Assembly: GCA_965216885.1 (NCBI GenBank)
Contig: OZ244209.1
Span: forward strand, 6,014,001-6,078,000
Source: CAYNJG01 sp965216885
Lineage (GTDB): Bacteria > Planctomycetota > Planctomycetia > Pirellulales > Pirellulaceae
Direction: 5' to 3'
DNA length: 64,000 nt
A model generated the notes under the pieces. The model did not search any database and had not been told where the DNA came from. It saw nothing but the letters and a program-made list of their open reading frames with translations. Below are positions 35,982-44,777 of this stretch, piece after piece. The stretch's first letter is position 1. Each line of letters starts with the position of its first letter. A program made the translations under genes and the position numbers.

Positions 35982-36053
35982 GCACCGAGGTAGTACACCT
36001 CCCGTGGGCGACGCGCGGCAACTCATTTCTGGGCCATTCAAAAGGAACAAGCG

Positions 36054-37553
36054 ATGGATTCACGGCGAACATTCCTGCGGAACGCGACGGCAAGTGGTCT
36101 TGGATGCGGGTTGGCCGGAGTGGGCTTGCGCCCGGTATCGGCCGCCGAAGCTCAACTGGACGGTCAGTCCGTACAGTTCAACGACAACATCGAACCGCTC
36201 GTGCAGTTGATCGAAAACACTCCACGCGAACTGCTGATCGAAGAGGTGGCCCAACGAGTTCGTGATGGATTGAACTACCGAAAGCTGCTCGCCGCGTTGC
36301 TCCTTGCGGGAGTCAGAAATGTGCAACCACGTCCGTCGGTAGGCTTCAAGTTCCATGCGGTGCTGGTGGTCAATTCCGCTCACCTTGCCAGTCTCGCTTC
36401 CCGTGATCAGGATCGCTGGCTGCCAATCTTCTGGGCATTGGATAACTTCAAGAGCTCGCAGGCCCGTGACGTACGGGAAGGTAACTGGACAATGGCTGCG
36501 GTTGACGAATCGCGGGTGCCTTCCGTCGAGAATGCTCGCGACCTGTTTGTCGAAGCCATGGATTCCTGGGACGTCGAGAAAGCCGACGTGGCGGTCGCGG
36601 GGCTCAGTCGAACGGCCGGCGCAAACGAAGTGTTCGAACTCTTCGCTCGATATGGCGTACGCGACTTCCGCAGCATCGGGCACAAAGCCATCTTTGTCGC
36701 CAACAGCTATCGAACTCTGCAATGCATTGGCTGGCAGCACGCCGAACCCGTTCTGCGTTCACTGGCATACGCGTTGCAAAATCACGAAGGACAGCCCAAT
36801 CCGGCCGACAGCGATCTGGACGCCGACCGACCGTGGCGAAAGAACCTCGAACGGGCCGATCAGATTCGCCAAAACTGGCAATCCGGTCGACTGGATGACA
36901 AGGCAACCGAAGAGCTCGTTTCGTCACTGCGGACCGCATCCAACGATGACATCTGCGAGCAAATTGTGGAGAAGTTGAACGCGGGCGTGTCGCCTCAATC
37001 GGTCTACGACGCATTGTTCCTGGGTGCGGGAGAACTGCTGATGCGGCAACCTGGAATCGTGGCGTTGCACGCGGTGACTTCGACCAACGCCTTCCGCTAC
37101 GCTTTTCGCGTCGCGTCCAACGACAACACGCGACGGATGATTTTGCTGCAGAACGCGGCCTTCCTGCCAATGTTCCGCGAAGCCATGGAGAACCGCGGCG
37201 ACGTGGCCGACAAGTGGATCACAGGACTGTCTTCCGAAGGGGCCGGAGAGAGCACCGTGTCGTCGGTCTTCAATGATATCGGCAGTGATACGAATCGGGC
37301 TGCGAAGCGGGCACTAACGTATTTGCAGGATGGCGGCGACGCCGGAAGGCTGATGGAAGAGGCTCGTAGCTACATCTTCCTCAAGGGCAACGATTCCCAC
37401 GATTACAAATTTAGTTCCGCAGTGCTGGAAGATTACCACCACATCTCACCGACGTGGCGGAACCGCTATCTCGCATCCAGCGTGTTCAAGCTACGTGGTG
37501 CACAGGCAAAGGACAACGGGCTGGTGGAACGCATCCGCAGCGCGTTCGTCTAG
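36054..37553 (+). CDS. Tat-exported conserved protein of unknown function
   Basis: A 499-residue protein with a twin-arginine signal (DSRRTFLRNATASGLGCGLAGVGL, cleaved near VSAAE). The remainder is mainly helical, with repeated short-helix elements (LIENTPRELLIEEVAQRV, YRKLLAALLLAGVRNVQP, SVYDALFLGAGELLMRQPG), suggesting a helical-repeat solenoid. Conserved-looking histidines occur in FKFHAVLVVN, SIGHKAIF, GWQHAEPV, ALHAVTSTN and LEDYHHISP and could bind a metal or haem. I do not recognise a named family. AAAGGAA precedes the ATG. Confidence 0.75.
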   Translation: MDSRRTFLRNATASGLGCGLAGVGLRPVSAAEAQLDGQSVQFNDNIEPLVQLIENTPRELLIEEVAQRVRDGLNYRKLLAALLLAGVRNVQPRPSVGFKFHAVLVVNSAHLASLASRDQDRWLPIFWALDNFKSSQARDVREGNWTMAAVDESRVPSVENARDLFVEAMDSWDVEKADVAVAGLSRTAGANEVFELFARYGVRDFRSIGHKAIFVANSYRTLQCIGWQHAEPVLRSLAYALQNHEGQPNPADSDLDADRPWRKNLERADQIRQNWQSGRLDDKATEELVSSLRTASNDDICEQIVEKLNAGVSPQSVYDALFLGAGELLMRQPGIVALHAVTSTNAFRYAFRVASNDNTRRMILLQNAAFLPMFREAMENRGDVADKWITGLSSEGAGESTVSSVFNDIGSDTNRAAKRALTYLQDGGDAGRLMEEARSYIFLKGNDSHDYKFSSAVLEDYHHISPTWRNRYLASSVFKLRGAQAKDNGLVERIRSAFV

Positions 37554-37618
37554 CGATTCCATGCTTCAGGGCCAAGCTTACCGGGCCAGGACGTGGAACC
37601 CAAGTCACTTCGCCCAAG

Positions 37619-39724
37619 TCACTGCGCCCAGGCCGGCGTACCAAACCAGTCGTGCATTTCTTTTTCAAAAGGAGCCACCACTTCCGGTGGCTCCGGAATG
37701 CGGCCTCGGTCACCGGTCTCGATTTCCCACGTATCCAGTGCCGTTCGCATCTCCTTTAGCACCGCGGCGTACTCCGGATTTCCGGCCAGGTTGTGGATCT
37801 CGTGCGGATCGGATTCCGTGTCGTAAAGCGACTCATAGGGCATGGGTTGCATGAGCGTCTTTGCGGGACCAGAGAGTTTTCCGGCCTTCAGCAATTCGCG
37901 CATGAGTGGCTTGATCATGAAGCACTTCTCCTTGTAGCGATTCAGCGTCGCGAAGCCTTCGCCCTCACTGTAGTTGCGGATGTAGTGAAATCGCTCGCCG
38001 CGAACGCTTCGCATCCTCAACACTGTCTCATCAATGCGATCCCGGGCACTGAACGCATACTTGCGTGGCGGTTTTGCGTTTTCGCCCAGCAGGTTGCGGC
38101 TCTGCATATTCATGGGAATTTCCAGACCCGCCATCGCCATCGTCGTGGCGGTAATGTCCAGCAGACTGACGACGTCATTGTTCACACTGCCCGGCGCGTA
38201 GCCTTTCGGCGTGGAAACGCCCGGCGGATAGTAGACGAACATCGGCACGTGAATTCCCGTGTCCCAAATCCAGTGAATCCCGCGTGGCTCCATACGACCG
38301 TTGTCGCCGAAGAAAACAACGATCGTATTGTCTGCCAGTCCATCGGCTTTCAACTGTTCCAGAATCCAGCCGATGCGAATGTCCATGCCAGAAATACTAT
38401 TGAGGTAACGCGCCCATTCCTCGCGGACAACGGGATGGTCGGGATAGTATGGAGGTGGCGTGACGTTTTGTGCTGTCGCGACTTGTGGATGTTGCTCCTC
38501 GCCATACCACTCGACGCGAGGATGCTTGTACGTCTGTCGATCGTAAATGTCATATTCGCTCTCGGGCATATTGATCTGAGCGAAAAAGGGCTGCCGGGTC
38601 TTTAGTTGCGACCAGTCGTTGGACTGATAGACATCGCCCTCGTTGACGAAGTTCAAATCGAGCTTGGCCGTGCCGACTTCTTTTTCACCGATATGTTTGA
38701 TGTTGGCCGTGAAGTAGCCGACGTCCTGCAGTCGATGCGTCAGCGGCCGAACGCCCGGTGGTAGTCGATAGTCGTCGTCGCGATGCGAACGCATATGATG
38801 CATGTCGGTCGTCGTCTGATACATGCCGACCATGAACGCCGAACGACTGGGCGCACAAACCGGGGACGTCGAAAACACGCGTGTGTAGCGTTGGCCTTTG
38901 GCAGCCAGTCCATCGAGGTTCGGAGTACTGACGTTTTTCGCACCGTAGATGCCCAGATCCAGCTTCATGTTTTCGCCCACCAACCACAGAATGTTGGGCT
39001 TCGACGATTCCGATTCTTTTGCCCGGCGTAACGCACGAGCCTTTAACTGGTTGCGAATCTCCGTGGCCACCAGCTTCGCCAGCGTCCGACTTCCTGCGGG
39101 CGAAAAGTGAACGTTGTTCGGCAGCAGCATGTCGTCCATGCGAGGCACGACATAGCCATGGAGGTCGTTAACCGGCACACCATGTTGCTTCACAACCCGC
39201 AGCGCGGCGGCGTTGTATTTCTCGACCTGATCGGCTCGGCGTAGTGGCCCACCCGGCTTGTCTGGATAGGGTGTCGTCGTGGCGAACACCAGCTCGGCGC
39301 CAGTCGACTTCAGTTTGCCGACGATCGTATTGAGATTGGCTTCGTAGGTGGCCACATCGGCCTGCTGCGGGTCGGAAGGACGGTTACTGTTCCTACCCGT
39401 CTCGGGATGCACGTGCTTGAGATCATGCAACCCAAAGTTGAAGTGAATCACATCCCATTTGCCCTTCGCCAGCCACTCATCGATCAACTGCACACCGCGC
39501 GTCGTACCTTCGCAATTGAGATAGCCACCGCTGGGATTTAGGGGACGCGACACGTTCACTTCACCATCAAGCAGACCGCTTACGATGGGCGTGTAGCCAA
39601 TAGAAATGGAATCGCCAATGATCAGCACGTTCGGCAACTCTGAAGTGTCGTCGCCTCTGGCGAACATGGACGATGGCAATGAAACAGCACCGACGAACAG
39701 GAGGTAGAGCAGTTGGCGTTTCAT
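37619..39724 (-). CDS. SGNH-hydrolase/sulfatase fusion
   Basis: A 701-residue secreted protein with two enzyme domains. After a signal peptide, residues 30-235 form an SGNH/GDSL hydrolase (nucleophile Ser39 in IIGDSISIG, FNFGLHDLKH around 96-104, catalytic His206 in NNVHFSPAGS). Residues 243-700 form a type I sulfatase (NILWLVGENMKLDLGIYG, C290-A-P-S-R as the formylglycine site, VVFFGDNGRM, TGIHVPMFVYYPPG). Such a pair could remove acyl and sulfate groups from the same polysaccharide. AAAGGA stands 7 nt before ATG 39724. A formylglycine-generating enzyme encoded elsewhere would be required. Confidence 0.88.
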   Translation of the reverse strand: MKRQLLYLLFVGAVSLPSSMFARGDDTSELPNVLIIGDSISIGYTPIVSGLLDGEVNVSRPLNPSGGYLNCEGTTRGVQLIDEWLAKGKWDVIHFNFGLHDLKHVHPETGRNSNRPSDPQQADVATYEANLNTIVGKLKSTGAELVFATTTPYPDKPGGPLRRADQVEKYNAAALRVVKQHGVPVNDLHGYVVPRMDDMLLPNNVHFSPAGSRTLAKLVATEIRNQLKARALRRAKESESSKPNILWLVGENMKLDLGIYGAKNVSTPNLDGLAAKGQRYTRVFSTSPVCAPSRSAFMVGMYQTTTDMHHMRSHRDDDYRLPPGVRPLTHRLQDVGYFTANIKHIGEKEVGTAKLDLNFVNEGDVYQSNDWSQLKTRQPFFAQINMPESEYDIYDRQTYKHPRVEWYGEEQHPQVATAQNVTPPPYYPDHPVVREEWARYLNSISGMDIRIGWILEQLKADGLADNTIVVFFGDNGRMEPRGIHWIWDTGIHVPMFVYYPPGVSTPKGYAPGSVNNDVVSLLDITATTMAMAGLEIPMNMQSRNLLGENAKPPRKYAFSARDRIDETVLRMRSVRGERFHYIRNYSEGEGFATLNRYKEKCFMIKPLMRELLKAGKLSGPAKTLMQPMPYESLYDTESDPHEIHNLAGNPEYAAVLKEMRTALDTWEIETGDRGRIPEPPEVVAPFEKEMHDWFGTPAWAQ

Positions 39725-39972
39725 GCGGAATCCTTTTGCTTGGGAATCGCGATGCACGGAAGTGTGTTTACGGCAAGTCAGCGGAGGTACGTCACCGTAA
39801 CCGGAATCAACTCGTGAAGAAAGCGCGAGGCGACATTTTCGCCGCAGGGACAATCGCGATCTGCGTTGCTACAATCGAGTTCAAGACAGCGCCGCTCAAA
39901 CAGCACCGCTCAAACACACTCTTTAGACTGCACCGTTGCACGCGTCCCAACCTCATTCATCCGGAGCCAACC

Positions 39973-40758
39973 ATGCGTGGAGCCCTCTGCCTGACATCGA
40001 TCCTCTGTTTTCTTGTCGTCTCTCCATCCAGGGCTGATGTAATGTCGAAGGTTGTTGAATACACCGATGGCGACGTAACGCTGCAGGGTTACCTTGCCTG
40101 GGACGCGGCGAAGGTAAAGGAAAGTGCTCCCGGCGTGCTGGTGGTACATCAGTGGACGGGTCTCACGGACTATGAAAAGTCGCGCTGTCACCAACTCGCG
40201 GAACTGGGCTACGTGGCTTTCGCGCTGGACATTTACGGGAAAGGCGTTCGACCGGCGGGTCCTCCCGAGTCTGGAAAAACGGCCGGGATCTACAAAGGGG
40301 ATCGCCAGCTTTACCGGCGTCGCCTGAACCTGGGACTCGAACAACTCAAGTCGGTGCCGAAGGTCGACGGAAGCAAGCTCGCGGCCATCGGCTATTGCTT
40401 CGGCGGTACGGGCGTGCTGGAACTGGCTCGCAGCGGAGCCGACGTGGGCGGTGTCGTCAGCTTTCACGGCGGACTGGATTCACCCACTCCCGCCGACGGC
40501 AAGAACATCAGGGCCAAGCTGTTGATCTGCCACGGTGCGGATGACCCCTTCGTACCCGCCAAAGATATTGCGGCTTTCAAGGACGAGTTGAACTCGGCGA
40601 AAGTCGACTGGCAGATGGTCGAGTACGCTCACGCCGTACACGCGTTCACTCAGCCGATGGCCGGAAATGATCCTTCCCGCGGCGCGGCCTACAATGCCAC
40701 CGCCGACAAACGATCGTGGGCGGCGATGCGAACGTTCTTTGATGAAGTGTTCGAATAG
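39973..40758 (+). CDS. Dienelactone hydrolase family protein, secreted
   Basis: A 261-residue alpha/beta hydrolase with signal peptide (MRGALCLTSILCFLVVSPSRA). Motifs: GVLVVHQWTGLTDYEKSRC, YVAFALDIYGKGVRP, and the nucleophile elbow GYCFGGTGVLEL with Cys as in dienelactone hydrolase, then the acid site LICHGADDPFVP and His in VEYAHAVHAFTQP. Members cleave cyclic esters or lactones; the substrate here is unknown. GGAG lies 7 nt before ATG 39973. A CTACAAT box at 39869-39875 may be its -10 element. Confidence 0.87.
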   Translation: MRGALCLTSILCFLVVSPSRADVMSKVVEYTDGDVTLQGYLAWDAAKVKESAPGVLVVHQWTGLTDYEKSRCHQLAELGYVAFALDIYGKGVRPAGPPESGKTAGIYKGDRQLYRRRLNLGLEQLKSVPKVDGSKLAAIGYCFGGTGVLELARSGADVGGVVSFHGGLDSPTPADGKNIRAKLLICHGADDPFVPAKDIAAFKDELNSAKVDWQMVEYAHAVHAFTQPMAGNDPSRGAAYNATADKRSWAAMRTFFDEVFE

Positions 40759-40849
40759 GCTTGCAAGCTCACCGCGGGCGAAGGTAGTCGGGCTCGAATG
40801 GGCCCGACCAGAACAGAACGGCGAGCACCGACGGACAAGAACCGGCGGA

Positions 40850-41353
40850 CTAGAGCGCGTCTTCGAATGACTCGTGTTCGTCGGGTGGCGAGTCGTTTCG
40901 AAGGGTATTGCGGCGGTCAGCTTTGGGAAGTGGCAGGATCTGCCCGGTGACCATATCGCGAACCTCCGTGATTTCGAAGCCCTCGTATACCAACTGGATG
41001 GCTACGATCGAATCCAGCAGCTGCTGCTCCGTCTCGCCGGACAGGTAGCTCAACACCTCGAGCTTCGTATCACTACTGGCACGATACAGCTCGACTACCA
41101 CGTCTTGTTCCATGTACGGGTCCTGTTCGTGGTACTCCTGGACGGTCGCGTCCACCCAGTTACGTATGACCCGTCCGTCTTCCAACATGCGGTCGTGGTA
41201 GGGTTCGTCAGCCAGCCATTGGGCCCAAACAGCGTCGGCCAGACCGTGAGGTACACCAATCAGGGTGAGAGCCTCTGGGCCCTCCTCACAGCGCTCCGGA
41301 TACACATTGAAGAAGTAGTTGAATACGATTTCGGCTTCGTGTGAGTCGATCAT
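40850..41353 (-). CDS. Orphan-family protein, duplicate 1
   Basis: A 167-residue acidic protein with no recognised domain or signal peptide. It shares about two thirds of its residues with the neighbour at 41562-42053 (both have VPHGLADxVWAQWLAxEPYHDRMLEDG, WVDATVxEY, ELYRAxSD, YEGFEITEVRDMVT-type blocks). The block EPYHDRMLEDG and the many Glu/Asp residues are the most conserved. AAAGG precedes the start. The C-terminus (DSPPDEHESFEDAL) resembles the partner's HEFDSHEDDAWEGPL. Function unknown. Confidence 0.7.
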   Translation of the reverse strand: MIDSHEAEIVFNYFFNVYPERCEEGPEALTLIGVPHGLADAVWAQWLADEPYHDRMLEDGRVIRNWVDATVQEYHEQDPYMEQDVVVELYRASSDTKLEVLSYLSGETEQQLLDSIVAIQLVYEGFEITEVRDMVTGQILPLPKADRRNTLRNDSPPDEHESFEDAL

Positions 41354-41403
41354 GTTTTTTGCCTTTGTACAAACTGGAAAGTCGTAGTTACAAGATGCAA
41401 GCG

Positions 41404-41424
41404 ACCGGCTTCGAAAGTGCCGGT
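41404..41424 (-). promoter_or_regulatory. Conserved leader hairpin upstream of duplicate 1
   Basis: ACCGGC-N9-GCCGGT, about 50 nt before the ATG at 41353. The same hairpin sits at the same distance before the second duplicate (42107-42127), within about 100 bp of conserved leader. It may be part of a shared 5' untranslated region. Confidence 0.4.
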
Positions 41425-41561
41425 GCGTTGTTGCTCAACATTCCCTGGACGAACGCGTCTGGGGTTACTGCCAGGAATTTTCAGAAAATCCGTCGGCCGA
41501 ACGGTTGCTACGCCCGGAGTTTTTTTGCAGGGCTCTGTCGAAGGCGGGATTGAGCCCCGGA

Positions 41562-42053
41562 TTACAACGGGCCTTCCCACGCATCATCTTCGTGAGAATC
41601 GAATTCATGCCCTTCATCCAATCCATCGAGCGGCACGATTCGATTTGTAACCATGTCCCGAACCTCCGTGATTTCAAAATCCTCGTATTCAAGCTGGATG
41701 CTCTCGATCGAATTCAGGAGCTGCCTCTCCGTCTCGATACACAGGTAACTGAAGATCCTGAGCTTCGAATCACTGTTGGCACGGTACAGCTCGACCATCA
41801 CGGCCAGTTCCTTGTATGGGTCCTTTTCGTTGTACTCGCGGACTGTCGCATCCACCCAGTCACGCATGACCTGTCCGTCTTCCAGCATGCGGTCGTGATA
41901 GGGTTCGGCGGCCAGCCATTGGGCCCAGACAACGTCGGCCAGACCGTGGGGTACGCTCATCGTCGCAAGAGCCTCCGGGCCCTGCTCGCTGCCCTCCGGA
42001 TACACCTTTAAGAAGTAGCTGGATACGTCTTCGGCTTCGTGTGAGTTAACCAT
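41562..42053 (-). CDS. Orphan-family protein, duplicate 2
   Basis: A 163-residue paralogue of the protein at 40850-41353. ATG 42053 (SHEAEDVSSYFLKVYPEG) aligns with the start of duplicate 1 and has AAGGGA upstream; an open frame continues to 42146 but is not supported. Conserved blocks are VPHGLADVVWAQWLAAEPYHDRML-like, VMRDWVDATVREY, YEDFEITEVRDMVTNRI. The pair arose by a tandem duplication of about 700 bp that included the leader. Function unknown; cytoplasmic by lack of a signal. Confidence 0.7.
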   Translation of the reverse strand: MVNSHEAEDVSSYFLKVYPEGSEQGPEALATMSVPHGLADVVWAQWLAAEPYHDRMLEDGQVMRDWVDATVREYNEKDPYKELAVMVELYRANSDSKLRIFSYLCIETERQLLNSIESIQLEYEDFEITEVRDMVTNRIVPLDGLDEGHEFDSHEDDAWEGPL

Positions 42054-42106
42054 AGATTTGTTTCCCTTTGTAGAAACTGGAAAGTCGTAGTTACCAGATG
42101 CAGGCG

Positions 42107-42127
42107 ACCGGCTTCGAAAGTGCCGGT
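42107..42127 (-). promoter_or_regulatory. Conserved leader hairpin upstream of duplicate 2
   Basis: ACCGGC-N9-GCCGGT, 54 nt before the ATG at 42053, identical in arms and loop to the hairpin at 41404-41424. Confidence 0.4.
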
Positions 42128-42300
42128 GCCGTAACCTCTTACCCAATAGACGAACGAGTCTGGGGTTACTGCCACGAGTAACTTCAAAAACTTTTCATGA
42201 AGCAAAACGGCACTGCAACGTTTGACTAAACTGTGGCTACACTTCGCCGGAAACTGGAACCAGAGCCGGCCGACTTCAGGAACTCGATTGTTTTAAGCCG

Positions 42301-43173
42301 ATGAGAAATTCAACTTCCACGTTGCCGACTATTCTGCTGCTGTTCGTCGCAGCCGCGCACGCACAGGAACGACATGCATCGATTGCCGTGATGGAAACGG
42401 CTTTCGGAAAACGGGGTGATGCGACCAGCATTGCCGACGCGAAACAGGCCGGGTATGCCGCCATCCAAATGCACTCGGGCCATCCCAAGGAGATGAACAA
42501 CAAGCCAATCGCCTCCGACGTGGGGCTGGCGATTGGAAGTGATCCGACGATCCTGAAATCGTGGCTGGAGGCTTCCGAAAAGCATGGAGTCGAAATCGTT
42601 TCGCTGTGTGCCGGCAGCCTCAATCGGTGCGAAATCTGGGACCGCGATCGCGAGGTGGCCATGCGTATCGCCAAACAGACAATCGACGGCTGTCACACGC
42701 TGGGCGTCGACACGATGCTCTTTCCGTTCTTCGGCCCGTCGAAATTCCAGGAGAGCGATGAAGCTCTGGAGGGTGTGCGCGACTTTATGGCCGAACTGCT
42801 GCCGTATGCCAAAAAGAAGGATGTCACGATCGGCATTGAAGCTCCTGTCACGACCGAACGGGTGCTGCTACTGATGAAGAAGCTGCAATTTCCCAAACAC
42901 CTCAAGGTCTATTACGACACGGGCAACCTGTTCGCGAAGGAGGACATCTATTCCACCATTCGCAAACACGCCAAACAACACTTCTGCGAAATTCACATCA
43001 AGCCCTACGGTAACGCCGTGGCGGGCAAAGGCGAAATTGATCTGAAGAAGCTGGCCTCCGCGTTGGACGCGGGATCCTACGACGGTTGGCTGGTCTACGA
43101 GTCGGGACGAAGTGGCAAAGACCCTGTCGGCAACCGCAAGGCCATCGAAGAAGTGGTGTCTCTGCGGAAGTAG
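42301..43173 (+). CDS. Sugar phosphate isomerase/epimerase-like (xylose isomerase TIM barrel) protein, secreted
   Basis: A 290-residue protein with signal peptide (LPTILLLFVAAAHAQ). The TIM-barrel pattern is KQAGYAAIQMHSG, GVEIVSLCAGSLNR, CHTLGVDTMLFPFFG, KKDVTIGIEAPVTT, LKVYYDTGNLF (metal-ligand D with following N), FCEIHIKPYG and the final YDGWLVYESG. The Glu in IGIEAP, Asp in YYDTGN, His in EIHIK and Glu in VYESG fit the metal-binding set of this superfamily. It begins a plus-strand run with three sulfatases and may act on released sugars, although periplasmic export is unusual for the family outside planctomycetes. Confidence 0.85.
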   Translation: MRNSTSTLPTILLLFVAAAHAQERHASIAVMETAFGKRGDATSIADAKQAGYAAIQMHSGHPKEMNNKPIASDVGLAIGSDPTILKSWLEASEKHGVEIVSLCAGSLNRCEIWDRDREVAMRIAKQTIDGCHTLGVDTMLFPFFGPSKFQESDEALEGVRDFMAELLPYAKKKDVTIGIEAPVTTERVLLLMKKLQFPKHLKVYYDTGNLFAKEDIYSTIRKHAKQHFCEIHIKPYGNAVAGKGEIDLKKLASALDAGSYDGWLVYESGRSGKDPVGNRKAIEEVVSLRK

Positions 43174-43204
43174 GTTCAACGAGAACACGAACGGAGCGAA
43201 CACG

Positions 43205-44731
43205 ATGCGAATGAACTTTGGCGTAACGCTGCTCGCGGCGTGCATCCTGCATGCTGTATTGTGCGTCTCGAGTGCGCGAGCAGATGCGACGGCCGAAACC
43301 GCAGCCAAACCCAATGTGCTATTCATCGCCATCGACGATCTGAACGACTGGATCGGGTGCCTTGGCGGACATCCTCAGGCGTTGACGCCCAATATGGATC
43401 GACTGGCCCAACGCGGGGTCCTCTTTACGAACGCACACTGCGCCGCGCCGGCGTGTAATCCGTCACGTGCGGCGGTTTTCAGCGGCCGGATGGCACAGAC
43501 TACAGGCGTGTGGTCCAACGACAAGGGGCAATCCCTGAACCAAAATTTCCCGGACGGCGTATTGCTGCCCGAGTCGCTTCGCAAGGCCGGTTACACCACG
43601 CTGGGCACCGGCAAGCTAATCCATTCCAAAGGCAAGGACGCGTTCGAAGAGTACTTCTCCGTCGGCCAACGCTGGAGCCCGTTCCTTGGGAAGTCGCACG
43701 AATATACGGCGGCGGAACTTCCGTCCAAGGGTACGGACAATCCGCGGCATGCAATCAAACACAACGGAAAGACATACACCCTGCCGCTCAACCGGATGCC
43801 GTCGGATCGGGCACCGAACGAAGCCAAAGGCGAATCATTCGACTGGGGACCGTTCGATGTTCCCGATGAGGATTTTGGCGATACGCAAATCACCAACTGG
43901 GCCATCGAGCAAATCAATGAATCGCGAGAGCGGCCCTTCTTTCTGGGCGTTGGCTACTACCGACCGCACATTCCGCTGTTCGCACCCAAACGATTCTTTG
44001 ATCGGTTTTCCAACGAGCCCGGGAAGTTGCCGTACATCAAGGAGAACGACCTGGATGACCTTGGAGACGCCGCGAAAAAATGGGCGATTGAAGCCGTCAC
44101 GGCCGGGAGTCACGCGACCGTCCTCAAACATGGACAGTGGCAGGAAGCTGTCGAAGCGTACCTTGCATGCGTGACCTACATCGACCACGAAGTCGGCCGA
44201 CTGCTCGATGCACTGGACTCCTCGTCCGCCGGAAAGAACACCATCATCGTGCTTTGGTCGGACCACGGCTGGCACCTGGGCGAGAAGCAGCATTGGGGCA
44301 AGTGGACGGGCTGGGAACGCTCGACAAAGGTACCGCTGATTATCGCTCCGGCAAAACGCGATGCGAAAGCATTCGATCTCGGCACACGTTGCGATCAGCC
44401 GGTCAGTTTGATCGACATGTACCCCACGCTGATGGAACTCTGCGGCGCCACCGGCCCAACGCTCGATGGCGAGTCGCTGGTGCCCTTGCTTCGTGAGCCG
44501 ACCACCCAGACCCATCGCGCCGTCGTGACCATGTTTAATCCCGGCAATGGTTCCTTGCGAACCGATCGTTGGCGATACATTCGCTACGCGGACGGATCCC
44601 ACGAATTGTACGACCTTGAGAATGACCCCCATGAATGGACGAACCTCGGCGACGCGCCCCAACACACCAGGTTGAAAGAGCAGCTGCACGCCCGATTACA
44701 GCCGTACGTTCAGTCCTCAACGACACCCTGA
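43205..44731 (+). CDS. Type I sulfatase, iduronate-2-sulfatase-like
   Basis: A 508-residue secreted sulfatase. Signal peptide ends at about SSARA. Key elements: NVLFIAIDDLNDWIG (metal Asp44-Asp45), formylglycine motif C84-N-P-S-R, GKLIHSKGKDAF, GVGYYRPHIPLFAPK, VLWSDHGWHLGEKQHWGKW (second metal site) and a C-terminal ELYDLENDPHEWTNL. The DDLNDW and GWHLGEKQHW blocks are typical of iduronate-2-sulfatase-like members (SulfAtlas S1_7 type), suggesting sulfated uronic acids as substrates. GGAG lies 8 nt before ATG 43205, 31 nt after the isomerase gene. Confidence 0.9.
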   Translation: MRMNFGVTLLAACILHAVLCVSSARADATAETAAKPNVLFIAIDDLNDWIGCLGGHPQALTPNMDRLAQRGVLFTNAHCAAPACNPSRAAVFSGRMAQTTGVWSNDKGQSLNQNFPDGVLLPESLRKAGYTTLGTGKLIHSKGKDAFEEYFSVGQRWSPFLGKSHEYTAAELPSKGTDNPRHAIKHNGKTYTLPLNRMPSDRAPNEAKGESFDWGPFDVPDEDFGDTQITNWAIEQINESRERPFFLGVGYYRPHIPLFAPKRFFDRFSNEPGKLPYIKENDLDDLGDAAKKWAIEAVTAGSHATVLKHGQWQEAVEAYLACVTYIDHEVGRLLDALDSSSAGKNTIIVLWSDHGWHLGEKQHWGKWTGWERSTKVPLIIAPAKRDAKAFDLGTRCDQPVSLIDMYPTLMELCGATGPTLDGESLVPLLREPTTQTHRAVVTMFNPGNGSLRTDRWRYIRYADGSHELYDLENDPHEWTNLGDAPQHTRLKEQLHARLQPYVQSSTTP

Positions 44732-44777
44732 CTGCGAAGATTTCATCCGGTAAGAAACTCTCTCCCTCAACTTTGCC

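Noticed and set aside
34995..36050. Several 250-350 codon frames rich in Arg, Pro and Gly
   Set aside because: They are by-products of GC-rich REP-like repeats, overlap each other in different frames and have no domain or ribosome-binding site.
43835..44689. A 284-codon minus-strand frame inside a sulfatase gene
   Set aside because: Antisense to a well-supported sulfatase; no domain.
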